From: an uncultured Ruminococcus sp.
Lineage (GTDB): Bacteria > Bacillota > Clostridia > Oscillospirales > CAG-272
Assembly: GCA_902782445.1 (NCBI GenBank)
Contig: CACZNC010000044.1
Span: 1 to 36,455, forward strand
DNA: 36,455 bases
Reading direction: 5' to 3'
Shown here in pieces: positions 1 to 7,596 of the stretch. The position numbers and the translations under genes were made by a program. How positions within the stretch are numbered: the first letter of the stretch is position 1; every line of letters starts with the position of its first letter. The notes below the pieces were generated by a model, which saw only the letters and a program-made list of their open reading frames with translations, did no database searches and was not told the origin of the DNA.

Positions 1-167
1 AACATTGAGCTCACGAACGATAACTCTGATACGGTTGGATAGCTATATTGGTGTGCCAAGGTTTCGACGATACGTTATTGGTCTAGCCTGTCCTTTTCCT
101 ATTTCAGAAGTTCTTGCCAGGCTTCTTTCAAGAAGCCGCGTTTTCCCTTTTAGTTTGAGATTAGTAT
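1..167 (+). repeat. Intergenic repeat copy A (left end outside window)
   Basis: Positions 109-167 match 13941-13998 of the complete copy B almost base for base. The block holds the perfect hairpin GGCTTCTTTCAAGAAGCC at 120-137, then a GCG plus pyrimidine/T-rich stretch, and ends in the terminal motif GATTAGTAT at 159-167. Bases 5-22 (TGAGCTCACG..CGATAAC) also match the copy B centre, but copy A carries about 85 extra bases at 24-108 that copy B lacks. The element lies just downstream of the 3' end of the SGNH esterase gene. No protein is encoded here. The left terminus is not in the window. Confidence 0.8.
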
Positions 168-203
168 AACAGACCGTTTGTTTTGTGCCCTCGGTGAACC
201 GAA

Positions 204-247
204 CAAAAATCTGCCGCGTCTTTTCCTTTCCGGATCGGACGCGGCGG
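204..247 (-). terminator. Intrinsic terminator of the LD-carboxypeptidase/SGNH operon
   Basis: Inverted arms lie at 211-220 and 238-247 (CTGCCGCGTC against GACGCGGCGG, one mismatch). On the minus strand the hairpin is followed by ATTTTTG. It starts a few bases past the stop codon of the SGNH gene. Confidence 0.7.
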
Positions 248-250
248 TTT

Positions 251-1348
251 TCATTTTTCGAACACAATTCCGGGCAGTCCCTCTGCGAGATAAGCCTTTG
301 CGGCGACCGCGCATCCTTCCGCGTTCGGGTGGCCTCCGTAGACGGAGAGGTGTTCGTCCGGGGCGGGTTTCCCGAGGACGGCGGCGAAGTCGAAGAGGGC
401 GTCGGCTTCCTTCGAGAGGGTTTCCCGCAGATACCGGTTGATTTCGTACCACCAGGTCTTCGCGTCCCCGCCGAAATCGAAGGGAGGGACGGTGAAGAGG
501 ATCACCCGGCATCCCGCCTCTTTGAGAAGACGCACGATCCGGCAGAGATCCGCCGAGATCTCGTCTGCGTTTCTGCCCCGGCAGAGGTCGTTCACCCCGA
601 GGCAGACGTTGACCGCGCCGCACCGTTTTGCCCGGGCGAGCCAGCCCCCGTCCGTCGCCGCGTCGTATGCCCGGGCGTAGCCGATCCCCAGATCCCAGAC
701 GCTGTATGCCGGATCAAGCCCTTCCGCGATCTTCGCCGCCCAGTGGGTCCAGCTGTCGTAGGCCGTCCCGCATCCCTGGGTAATGGAGTCGCCGAGGAAG
801 CCGATCCGACGGGACACCGGCCTGTCCGATCCGATCATGAGGGGCACGGGGATCTTCCGCCCGGGAGCCCATCCGCCGTCCTCCCTCTGCATTTGGATCG
901 TCAGAACCAGTTCCTCGTGATAGGGATAGCGCGCGCCGCGGACCTCGATCTCGTAGCACATCCAGGAATCCGCCGGGGCGTCGAGGGGGATCGGATCGGT
1001 GAAGAAGGGTTCGGTCTCGGAGGCGGGGACATGCCGGACGGGGGAGCCTTCGAAGGACGCGGTGTGCCAGAGCTTCGGCTCCGCGTCCCGCCCCTCCGTC
1101 AGTCCGACGCGCAGGGAGAGGATGTCATAATCCCCGGCGCAGTCGTTGGCCTTTGAATTCGTTCCGTCCGCGAAGGTGCTGTCCGTCCGGTTCGAGAAGA
1201 GCAGGGAATAGTTCTTCCCGCCGTGAGCCAGCCGGAACCATATCCGCCCGCGCCTTGTGACGGGTCCGTCGTCCGCGGTCAGGGTCTGGTTCGCGCTCCC
1301 CGCCGTGCTGTCGGAGGAATAGGTCTTGTAGAATTCGTCGAGTGTCAT
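251..1348 (-). CDS. Two-domain SGNH/GDSL hydrolase (probable carbohydrate esterase)
   Basis: 365 aa without signal peptide, so probably cytoplasmic. The N-terminal ~170 residues look like a beta-rich accessory domain. The C-terminal half carries SGNH blocks: GDSITQG (186-192, nucleophile Ser188), GVND (251-254) and GGHPN (338-342, His340). The layout resembles two-domain acyl/acetyl esterases that deacylate sugars, but the substrate cannot be read from sequence. The Asp normally three residues before the catalytic His is Tyr337 here, so the triad may be a Ser-His dyad. The ATG start has AAAGGAAAA upstream. It starts 13 nt after the LD-carboxypeptidase stop and is surely cotranscribed with it. 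Confidence 0.85.
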   Translation of the reverse strand: MTLDEFYKTYSSDSTAGSANQTLTADDGPVTRRGRIWFRLAHGGKNYSLLFSNRTDSTFADGTNSKANDCAGDYDILSLRVGLTEGRDAEPKLWHTASFEGSPVRHVPASETEPFFTDPIPLDAPADSWMCYEIEVRGARYPYHEELVLTIQMQREDGGWAPGRKIPVPLMIGSDRPVSRRIGFLGDSITQGCGTAYDSWTHWAAKIAEGLDPAYSVWDLGIGYARAYDAATDGGWLARAKRCGAVNVCLGVNDLCRGRNADEISADLCRIVRLLKEAGCRVILFTVPPFDFGGDAKTWWYEINRYLRETLSKEADALFDFAAVLGKPAPDEHLSVYGGHPNAEGCAVAAKAYLAEGLPGIVFEK

Positions 1349-1361
1349 CTCATTTTTCCTT

Positions 1362-2279
1362 TCAGTTCTGCGGGATCACGCCGCTCTCCGTCAGAGCGAA
1401 GAGCCCCGAATCCGTGTCGAGGACGCAGTCCGCTCCGATGGGGAAGAGGGCGTTTTCCTCCCCATGCCCGAAATCCCCGCATCGGACGACGGGGATCTTG
1501 TATTTTTCCCCGATCCGGGCGAGGACCGCGTCGACGGCGTCCGGGACCTCATAGGAATACCGCCCGAAGATCAGCCCGGCAGCCTGGTCGAGAGCGCCGT
1601 ACATTTCGAGATTCGAGAACCATTTCGACACGACGGCGGGGGCGGAGAACATTTCGTGATCTTCGATGAAGAGCATCCGCTTTCCCTCGGGGGGCGTGAA
1701 ATACGGGGAGGCAAAGAGGGCGGCGTAGTTGACGAGATATCCCCCGGTGAGCCTGCCTTCGCCCCGTCCCGGAGAGATCACCGTCCACGGACCGCTCTTT
1801 TCGTGCTCGACTCCGCCGGATGCCAGCGTTCTTTCGAAGGAGCGCAGGTTGTAATCCGTGAGATTTGCGAAGGTCCGCGGCGACATGCCGTAAAACGTCG
1901 TCAGCCCCGTCATGGAGGTCACGGCGTTGAGGACGCTTGTGCTGTCGCTGTAGCTGCACAGGATCTTCGGACGGGCGGCCAGAGAGTCGTAGTCGATGTA
2001 CGGCAGGATCTCGTTCGAGACTTCTCCGCCGCTGAACAGGATCATGCGGACCTCGTCGTCCCCGATCAGAGTATTGAAGTCCTCCGCCCGTTCCGCCACC
2101 GATCCGGCGTAGCCGAAGGCGTCCGAAAACACGTGGGGCGCGTATTTCACGGGGTATCCGAGGGATTCGAGCTTTTGGCGGGCGGGTTCGAGATCCGCGG
2201 GCGTCATGACCCACAAGGGGGCGCAGATCCCGACGGCGTCCCCTTTGCGCAGGGCCGGAGGACGGATCGGCTGTTTCAT
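1362..2279 (-). CDS. LD-carboxypeptidase / MccF-like peptidase, family S66
   Basis: 305 aa, normal family length. The S66 catalytic set is visible: Ser111 in SYSDST, Glu206 in FIEDHE and His272 in FGHGE. Family members either trim the L,D bond of muropeptide tetrapeptides during cytoplasmic murein recycling (LdcA) or cleave microcin C-like aminoacyl nucleotides (MccF). The sequence alone does not separate these roles. The ATG at 2279 is preceded by AGAAGGGAT. It is the first gene of a two-gene minus operon with the SGNH hydrolase, divergent from the MFS transporter. Confidence 0.85.
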   Translation of the reverse strand: MKQPIRPPALRKGDAVGICAPLWVMTPADLEPARQKLESLGYPVKYAPHVFSDAFGYAGSVAERAEDFNTLIGDDEVRMILFSGGEVSNEILPYIDYDSLAARPKILCSYSDSTSVLNAVTSMTGLTTFYGMSPRTFANLTDYNLRSFERTLASGGVEHEKSGPWTVISPGRGEGRLTGGYLVNYAALFASPYFTPPEGKRMLFIEDHEMFSAPAVVSKWFSNLEMYGALDQAAGLIFGRYSYEVPDAVDAVLARIGEKYKIPVVRCGDFGHGEENALFPIGADCVLDTDSGLFALTESGVIPQN

Positions 2280-2341
2280 GGAGATCCCTTCTTTTTCTTG
2301 TCGGTTCCCGGGAGATCGTTCCGCGGTCCCCGGTTTTCTCC

Positions 2342-2347
2342 ATTATA
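2342..2347 (-). promoter_or_regulatory. Probable -10 box for the LD-carboxypeptidase operon
   Basis: The minus strand reads TATAAT here, about 60 nt before the ATG. The hexamer 17 nt upstream (TTCCCT) is a poor -35. Confidence 0.45.
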
Positions 2348-2401
2348 CCAGACCCGGGGCGAAAAGGGAAGGGAAAAGGCGGATTTTTTCCGTCCTTCCC
2401 A

Positions 2402-2430
2402 TTGCTTCCGCCGGGCGCGTGTGGTATAAT
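2402..2430 (+). promoter_or_regulatory. Sigma-A promoter of the MFS transporter
   Basis: TTGCTT at 2402-2407 and TATAAT at 2425-2430 are separated by 17 nt. A transcript would begin near 2437, leaving a short leader with GGAGGG at 2451-2456. Confidence 0.7.
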
Positions 2431-2463
2431 GCGCATGAATGTGACAGCGCGGAGGGATCCGTT

Positions 2464-3744
2464 TTGGAAAGACTTTTCAATACCCGGGAGTACAAGAGAT
2501 CCCGGCACGCCTACACCGCCGAATGCGCCTTTGAATACTTCGCCACGATCCTTGTGACGGACGCCTTTCTCGCCAAGCTCTTAAAGCAGATCGGGCTTTC
2601 GGACGCCTCGGTCGGGGTGCTCTCGTCCCTCGTTTCGGTCTCCTTCCTCTTCCAGCTCTTTTCGGTCCTTCTGATGCAGAGGATGCGGAACGTGAAGCGG
2701 ACGGTCCTGTTCGTCACCCTCGGGAGCCAGATCCTCTTTCTCGGCGTGTACCTCGTGCCGTTTCTGCCCGTTCCCGGCGCTCTCCGGGGGGCGGCCGCGG
2801 CGGTGGGGATCCTCGGGGGGTACGCTCTGCGGGATCTCGTGGCCTCGGTGATGTTCCGCTGGGGGAATTCCTTCGTCGATCCCAGGATGCGGGGGGAATA
2901 CTCCGCCGTCAAGGAGATGATCTCCCTGCTCTCGGGGATTGTCTTCACCCTCGCGGCGGGCTTCCTCTTCGACCGGTTCGAGCAAAACGGGGATCCCGAG
3001 GGCGGCTTTCTCATGCTCGGCGCGGCGATGCTCCTTTCCAGCGCGGCCCAGTTCGTCTGCCTCTGCGTGATCGGGCGGGGGGAGGCGGAGGAGAGAAAAC
3101 ACCGGCCTCTCGGGGAAGTGCTCCGCGCGCTGTTCTCGAACCGGGCGTTTCTGAAAATCACCCTCCTCGCCTGCCTCTGGTATACGGCGCAGTACCTGTC
3201 ACTCGGATTCCTCGGGACCTACAAGACCGTCGATCTCGCCTTCTCCGTCGGGACGGTGCAGATCGTCAACACATCGGCGAATCTCTGCCGGTTTTTCATC
3301 TCCCGCCCCTTCGGCCGTTATGCGGACCGCACCTCCTACGCCCGGGGATTCCGCACGGCCATGCTGATGGCGGCTGCCGCGTTTGCCGTCTGCTGTTTCG
3401 TGACGCCGGGGACCCGCTGGCTGATCGTGGTCCACACCGCCCTGCTGTACACGAGCTATGCGGGGAGCAACCAGAACGCCTACAACATGATTTACAGCTA
3501 TGTGGAACCGGAGTTCTTCGTGCAGGCGATGGCGATCCGGGCCTCCGTCGCGGGGATCGTCGGATTCGGGGCGTCCCTCGTCGGGGGGAAGATCCTCTCC
3601 GCCGTGCAGGATGCCGGAAACCGGGTCCTCGGCTTCCCGATCCGCGGACAGCAGCTGCTTGCGTTCCTCTCCTTCCTCCTCGCCCTCCTCTGCGCCGGAT
3701 TCACGGCTTTCGTCGTGGAGAAGCAGCGGGCGGAGAAGAGGTAA
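2464..3744 (+). CDS. MFS transporter, 12-TM type
   Basis: 426 aa when started at the TTG codon at 2464. That start is chosen because GGAGGG lies 7 nt upstream and a promoter lies just before it; an in-frame ATG at 2206 would precede the promoter. The protein is highly hydrophobic with about 12 membrane segments and a central cytoplasmic loop (near GEAEERKHRPLGE). It has the charged RMRNVKR loop after the second segment that is typical of major facilitator carriers. I cannot assign a substrate. It stands alone and ends at a bidirectional hairpin. Confidence 0.75.
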   Translation: MERLFNTREYKRSRHAYTAECAFEYFATILVTDAFLAKLLKQIGLSDASVGVLSSLVSVSFLFQLFSVLLMQRMRNVKRTVLFVTLGSQILFLGVYLVPFLPVPGALRGAAAAVGILGGYALRDLVASVMFRWGNSFVDPRMRGEYSAVKEMISLLSGIVFTLAAGFLFDRFEQNGDPEGGFLMLGAAMLLSSAAQFVCLCVIGRGEAEERKHRPLGEVLRALFSNRAFLKITLLACLWYTAQYLSLGFLGTYKTVDLAFSVGTVQIVNTSANLCRFFISRPFGRYADRTSYARGFRTAMLMAAAAFAVCCFVTPGTRWLIVVHTALLYTSYAGSNQNAYNMIYSYVEPEFFVQAMAIRASVAGIVGFGASLVGGKILSAVQDAGNRVLGFPIRGQQLLAFLSFLLALLCAGFTAFVVEKQRAEKR

Positions 3745-3777
3745 AAGAAAACAGACGCGGAGATTCGCAGTCTGTTT
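3742..3777. terminator. Bidirectional terminator between MFS and XRE genes
   Basis: AAACAGAC (3749-3756) pairs with GTCTGTTT (3770-3777), with an inner GCG/CGC pair and one bulged base. The minus strand then runs into TTTTCTTTT, so termination is best for the XRE gene. The hairpin also follows the MFS stop directly. Confidence 0.65.
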
Positions 3778-3784
3778 CAAAAAA

Positions 3785-4096
3785 TCATTTTCGGAGCAGT
3801 TCTTTCACAATGACGGAGACGGAGGAGAGTTGAGCATCGTCCAGCTTTTTGAGGTCCTCGATCAGGGAACTCAGTTTGTCCGGGAAGCTGTTCTTCTCGT
3901 CGAAAAAAGCGCTGGGGCTGATACCGAGGTATTCGCAGATATAGAAAAAACCTTGAAGAGAGGGCATGGATTTTCCATTCTCTATGTTGTTGATATAGCC
4001 CGGGTTCTGCCCTATGGACAAACTCATGTCCCGCGCCGAAACGCCCTTCTGTTCCCGTAGTTTGGCTAGCCGCATCGGGAAATCTTTTTCTGTCAT
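3785..4096 (-). CDS. Small XRE-family transcriptional regulator
   Basis: 103 aa. An HTH_3/XRE domain spans about residues 8-63 (MRLAKLREQKGVSARDMSLS...GYINNIENGKSMP). A short helical tail that could dimerise follows. The ATG at 4096 is chosen because an in-frame stop lies two codons upstream. The gene is divergent from the SLH-domain protein. Two copies of ATATAGGYGCAAA lie between them, one overlapping the neighbour's promoter spacer, so this protein probably represses that gene and perhaps itself (inference). Confidence 0.85.
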   Translation of the reverse strand: MTEKDFPMRLAKLREQKGVSARDMSLSIGQNPGYINNIENGKSMPSLQGFFYICEYLGISPSAFFDEKNSFPDKLSSLIEDLKKLDDAQLSSVSVIVKELLRK

Positions 4097-4130
4097 TGCG
4101 CATCACATCCTCTCCATCCTATTGTACCGT

Positions 4131-4193
4131 ATATAGGTGCAAATCATGTGGGGTGAGAGACGGCATTCTTCTTGACATATAGGCGCAAAGATG
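4131..4193. promoter_or_regulatory. Direct-repeat operator between XRE and SLH genes
   Basis: ATATAGGTGCAAATCATG at 4131-4148 and ATATAGGCGCAAAGATG at 4177-4193 share 12 of 13 bases in the ATATAGGYGCAAA core. The second copy fills the spacer between the -35 and -10 of the SLH gene promoter, which is where a repressor would sit. The first copy lies near the 5' end of the XRE gene and could serve autoregulation. Confidence 0.65.
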
Positions 4194-4200
4194 TTATAAT
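4172..4200 (+). promoter_or_regulatory. Consensus sigma-A promoter of the SLH-domain gene
   Basis: TTGACA at 4172-4177 and TATAAT at 4195-4200 are both perfect, with a 17-nt spacer. So strong a core promoter with an operator repeat in its spacer implies a repressible gene. Confidence 0.85.
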
Positions 4201-4260
4201 ATGGTATCTTATGGTTTCACACCTGTTATGGTGAATGAAACCGATCATGGGAGGATGAAT

Positions 4261-5271
4261 ATGAAAATCAAAAGACTGATCTCTCTTGTTGCGGTCCTCT
4301 GCGTTCTGTTCTGTGCGTTAGCGGCAGGTGCAGAGGCGAGGGACACGTCTGCGGAAGAGACAACGGCAGCCGCGCTCAAATCCCTCGGTCTGTTCCGGGG
4401 TGTTTCGGACACGAATTTCGATCTGAACCGAGCCCCCACCCGCGTCGAAGCTCTCGTTATGCTGATCCGCACGCTCGGTAAAGAGAGCGAGGCGTTGGGC
4501 GGAAACTGGACGCATCCCTTCACGGACGTGCCGTCATGGGCGGATCCCTATGTGGGATATGCTTATGAAAACGGTTTGACGAAAGGCGTTTCTGCAACGT
4601 CGTTCGGTTCCGGTCCCGCGAGCGCGGCGATGTATGTTACCTTTGTGCTCCGCGCGCTGAATTATTCCGACGCAAACGGCGATTTTTCATGGAACGATCC
4701 GTTCACCCTCGCCCGCGGTATCGGGATCCTTCCCGGCACGGTGAACCTCAACGAGTTCTGGCGGGCGGACGTTGCACTGGTTTCGTTTGCCGCTTTGACT
4801 GCGAATCTCAAAGACACAAATACCACCCTTGCCGAACAGCTTGTCTCCGTTGGAACCTTTACATGGGAGCAGTACGAATCCGCGACGATGCTTGTCAATC
4901 CCGGTTCTTCACCTACTGTTGTTTCACTGGAAGTTGCAGAAGATTTGATTCCTCCTGCCGAAGTCAATAGGTCTACTGTTGAGGAAACGGAAACTGAAAA
5001 TGAATATTCATACATCAAATGGGAGAACACTTATCTCGGGGAATGGTATCCGGGTATTTCAGAATGGTATTTTGACGGAAATGCTACTTATCATGTATAT
5101 GTTGTAAATCGTAAAACCGGAAAGATACATTGCTTTGGCTGTGATGCGATAGATGATATGGACGATGAAAATAAAGCAGTTACAATTGATCCCGAAGGCT
5201 TGATCTTTTCTGACAAAAAATATAGCTATTGTCTAAAAGACTACTGCAAAAAAACGCGAATCTACTATTGA
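4261..5271 (+). CDS. Secreted SLH-domain protein with unknown C-terminal region
   Basis: 336 aa from the ATG at 4261, which has GGGAGG at 4249-4254; the ATG at 4255 is too close to that site. Residues 1-26 form a signal peptide (MKIKRL, a hydrophobic core, then AGAEA). S-layer homology sequence covers about residues 33-130, including FTDVPSWADPYVGYAYENG, a typical SLH core for cell-wall polymer binding. About residues 220-336 have no recognisable domain, contain four cysteines near the end and use visibly more A/T-rich codons than the first part. It is probably exported and wall-attached, under control of the divergent XRE protein. Confidence 0.75.
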   Translation: MKIKRLISLVAVLCVLFCALAAGAEARDTSAEETTAAALKSLGLFRGVSDTNFDLNRAPTRVEALVMLIRTLGKESEALGGNWTHPFTDVPSWADPYVGYAYENGLTKGVSATSFGSGPASAAMYVTFVLRALNYSDANGDFSWNDPFTLARGIGILPGTVNLNEFWRADVALVSFAALTANLKDTNTTLAEQLVSVGTFTWEQYESATMLVNPGSSPTVVSLEVAEDLIPPAEVNRSTVEETETENEYSYIKWENTYLGEWYPGISEWYFDGNATYHVYVVNRKTGKIHCFGCDAIDDMDDENKAVTIDPEGLIFSDKKYSYCLKDYCKKTRIYY

Positions 5272-5292
5272 CATAATAGCATTTTCACTTTC

Positions 5293-5321
5293 CCGCGTCA
5301 CTTTCAATGGCGCGGTTTTTT
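5293..5321 (+). terminator. Terminator of the SLH-domain gene
   Basis: CCGCGTCA (5293-5300) pairs with TGGCGCGG (5308-5315), one G-T pair, followed by six T. Confidence 0.8.
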
Positions 5322-5329
5322 CTTCTGCC

Positions 5330-5358
5330 TTGACAATGATGAAAAAAAACGGTATACT
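5330..5358 (+). promoter_or_regulatory. Sigma-A promoter of the MocR-like gene
   Basis: TTGACA at 5330-5335 and TATACT at 5353-5358 with a 17-nt spacer. Confidence 0.8.
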
Positions 5359-5395
5359 GTAACAAAGAACTAAAAAACACGGGAGGGACAGATCT

Positions 5396-6457
5396 GTGAA
5401 GCCGAATCCCCCCATCCCCTCCTACCGCGCGATCTACGAGGACCTGCGCGACAAGATCATCGCGGGAGACTATCCCCCGGGGACGAGACTCCCGTCCAAG
5501 CGGTCTGCCGCCGCCGAATACGGGGTGAGCGTCATCACCGTGGAACACGCTTACGGCCTGCTCTGCGACGAGGGGTACGCCGTGTCCCGGGAGCGGAGCG
5601 GATTCTTTGCCGACTACCGCCAGAAGGACAGCTTTCCCGTGGCGGAAGGGGGCTCTCTTCCCCTGCGTCTGCCTCCCCCGGAGAGCGAAAACGGCGCGGT
5701 CTTCCCCCATTCCGTCTACGCGAAGACCGTGCGGCGCGCCTTGGCGGAATACGAGGGGATCCTCTACGAAAAATCCCCGCCCGGAGGACTGCCCGCCCTG
5801 AAAGAGGCCATCGCGGACTATCTCGCGCGCAGCCGGGGGATCCGCGTGAAGCCGCAGAACGTGGTGGTCGGGGCGGGGGCGGAATACCTCTACACCCTGA
5901 TCCCGCTGATCCTCGGACACGGGCGGCGGTTCGCGGTGGAAAGCCCCTCCTACGGCAAGATTCTGAGGGTCTACCGTGCCTCCGGGCTGGACTGCGAGGA
6001 ACTCCGCCTCGGTCCGAACGGGATCGACTCCGCCGAGCTCGAACGGTCCCGGGCCGACGTGCTCCACATCACGCCCTACCGGAGCTATCCCAGCATGGTG
6101 ACGGCGACGGCGGCGAAGAGGAGGGAGTATGTCCGCTGGGCGAGGGAGCGGAACGGCTGGCTGATCGAGGACGACGTGGAATCCGAATTCGCCCCCGTTC
6201 TCAGACGCGCGGAGACCCTTTTCTCGCTGGACCCCGAGCGGGTGATCTACCTCAATTCCTTCTCGAAGACCCTCTTCCCATCCCTCCGCGCCGGGTATCT
6301 CGCTCTGCCGGACGCGCTGCTCGACGCCTACGGGGAGGGGGCGGGCTATCTCTCCTGTCCCGTTCCCGTGCTGGAACAGTGCGTCCTCTGCGAGCTGATC
6401 GTCCGCGGCGATTTCGAGCGGCACCTGAACCGGATGCGGAGACGAATGAAAAAGTGA
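5396..6457 (+). CDS. GntR/MocR-type PLP regulator, C-terminally truncated
   Basis: 353 aa from a GTG with GGGAGGG 8 nt upstream. Residues 8-70 form a GntR winged helix (PSYRAIYEDLRDKIIAGDYPPG...). Residues from about 100 follow the fold-I aminotransferase, with Asp260 (EDDVESEF) for the PLP ring nitrogen and Lys291 (SFSKTLFPS) for the Schiff base. MocR proteins are usually about 450-500 aa. This one stops at HLNRMRRRMKK, so the small C-terminal domain and its substrate-carboxylate arginine are missing. It has its own promoter, so it may be a recent nonsense/frameshift mutant or a slimmed regulator. Family members usually control PLP- or amino-acid-related genes; threonine aldolase, a PLP enzyme, is the next gene. 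Confidence 0.8.
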   Translation: MKPNPPIPSYRAIYEDLRDKIIAGDYPPGTRLPSKRSAAAEYGVSVITVEHAYGLLCDEGYAVSRERSGFFADYRQKDSFPVAEGGSLPLRLPPPESENGAVFPHSVYAKTVRRALAEYEGILYEKSPPGGLPALKEAIADYLARSRGIRVKPQNVVVGAGAEYLYTLIPLILGHGRRFAVESPSYGKILRVYRASGLDCEELRLGPNGIDSAELERSRADVLHITPYRSYPSMVTATAAKRREYVRWARERNGWLIEDDVESEFAPVLRRAETLFSLDPERVIYLNSFSKTLFPSLRAGYLALPDALLDAYGEGAGYLSCPVPVLEQCVLCELIVRGDFERHLNRMRRRMKK

Positions 6458-6482
6458 ATCCGGCAGGACGTGAAAAAACCGG

Positions 6483-6511
6483 TTGCAATTTTTCCCCCTT
6501 TCTGCTATGAT
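6483..6511 (+). promoter_or_regulatory. Promoter of the threonine aldolase operon
   Basis: TTGCAA at 6483-6488 and TATGAT at 6506-6511 with a 17-nt spacer. The -35 overlaps an AACCGGTT palindrome at 6478-6485 that could bind a regulator. Confidence 0.65.
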
Positions 6512-6542
6512 TAGGGGGAAAACGCACAGAACGGAGAAAACC

Positions 6543-7583
6543 ATGCTTTCCTTTGCCAGCGATTACATCGAGGGAGCCCATCCGAAGATCCTCGAGCGGC
6601 TCGCCGAAACCAATTTTGAAGTCCAGCCGGGCTACGGGGACGACGCGTACTGCGCTTCCGCCCGGGAAAAGATCCGCGCCGCCTGCGCCTGTCCGGGAGC
6701 TGAAGTCTTCTTCCTCGCGGGGGGGACCCAGACCAACCGGACCGTCATTTCGGCGTATCTCGCGGACACCGAGGGCGTGCTCTCCCCCGTCACCGGCCAC
6801 GTCAACGGTCACGAGGGCGGCGCGATCGAGAGCTCCGGCCACAAGGTCCTCTGCCTGCCCTCCCACGACGGGAAATACGATATCGGAGAACTGCGCCGGT
6901 ATCTCGAAGACTTTTACGCCGACCGGGAAGGGTACCCCCACATGGTCCAGCCCGGCATGATCTATGTCACCCATCCGACGGAATACGGCACGCTCTACAC
7001 GCTGAACGAACTGGAAGAACTGCGCGGCGTGGCCGATGACTATGATCTCCCCCTCTTCCTCGACGGGGCGAGACTCGGATACGCCCTCGCGACGCCGGGG
7101 ACGGATGTGACGCTTCCCGATCTCGCGCGGCTGGCGGATGTCTTCTACATCGGCGGGACCAAGGTCGGAGCCCTGCTCGGCGAGGCCGTCGTGTTCCCGA
7201 AGAAGGCCCCGAAGCATTTCTTCACCCACATGAAGCAGAACGGCGCGGTGCTGGCGAAGGGCAGGGTCCTCGGGATCCAGTTCGACGCCCTGTTCACGGA
7301 CGGGCTGTACACCGAAATCGCCCGGCACGCGGTAAAAGAGGCGCAGAAGATCCGGGACTGCCTCGCCCGGTGCGGATATGAGACCGCGGTCCCCTCCCCC
7401 TCGAATCAGGTCTTCGTGGTTTTGACGCCGGAGCAGGAGGAAAAGCTCGCCCGGGACGTCGTCTCCACCTTCTGGGAGAAGCGGCCGGACGGGAAGCGGG
7501 TGATCCGCCTCTGCACGAGCTGGGCGACGAGACCGGAAGCTACGGAGAGACTGTGCCGGATCCTCGCGGATTTGGCGGAATAA
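6543..7583 (+). CDS. ltaE: Low-specificity L-threonine aldolase (PLP, beta-eliminating lyase family)
   Basis: 346 aa, normal length. It converts L-threonine or L-allo-threonine to glycine and acetaldehyde in the cytoplasm. Diagnostic features are SFASDYIEGAHPKIL at the N-terminus, the GGTQTN cofactor loop (60-65), LDGAR (173-177) and the Schiff-base Lys207 in IGGTKVGAL. The ATG at 6543 follows ACGGAG and a clear promoter. The alpha/beta hydrolase gene starts 13 nt after its stop and is cotranscribed. The nearby MocR-type gene could be a cognate regulator (inference). Confidence 0.88.
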   Translation: MLSFASDYIEGAHPKILERLAETNFEVQPGYGDDAYCASAREKIRAACACPGAEVFFLAGGTQTNRTVISAYLADTEGVLSPVTGHVNGHEGGAIESSGHKVLCLPSHDGKYDIGELRRYLEDFYADREGYPHMVQPGMIYVTHPTEYGTLYTLNELEELRGVADDYDLPLFLDGARLGYALATPGTDVTLPDLARLADVFYIGGTKVGALLGEAVVFPKKAPKHFFTHMKQNGAVLAKGRVLGIQFDALFTDGLYTEIARHAVKEAQKIRDCLARCGYETAVPSPSNQVFVVLTPEQEEKLARDVVSTFWEKRPDGKRVIRLCTSWATRPEATERLCRILADLAE

Positions 7584-7596
7584 GGAGGAAAGCGAT

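Noticed and set aside
2206..2463. Longer MFS protein starting at the ATG at 2206
   Set aside because: That start overlaps the divergent gene and its promoter region, and the added residues are not membrane-like. TTG at 2464 has promoter and ribosome site in register.
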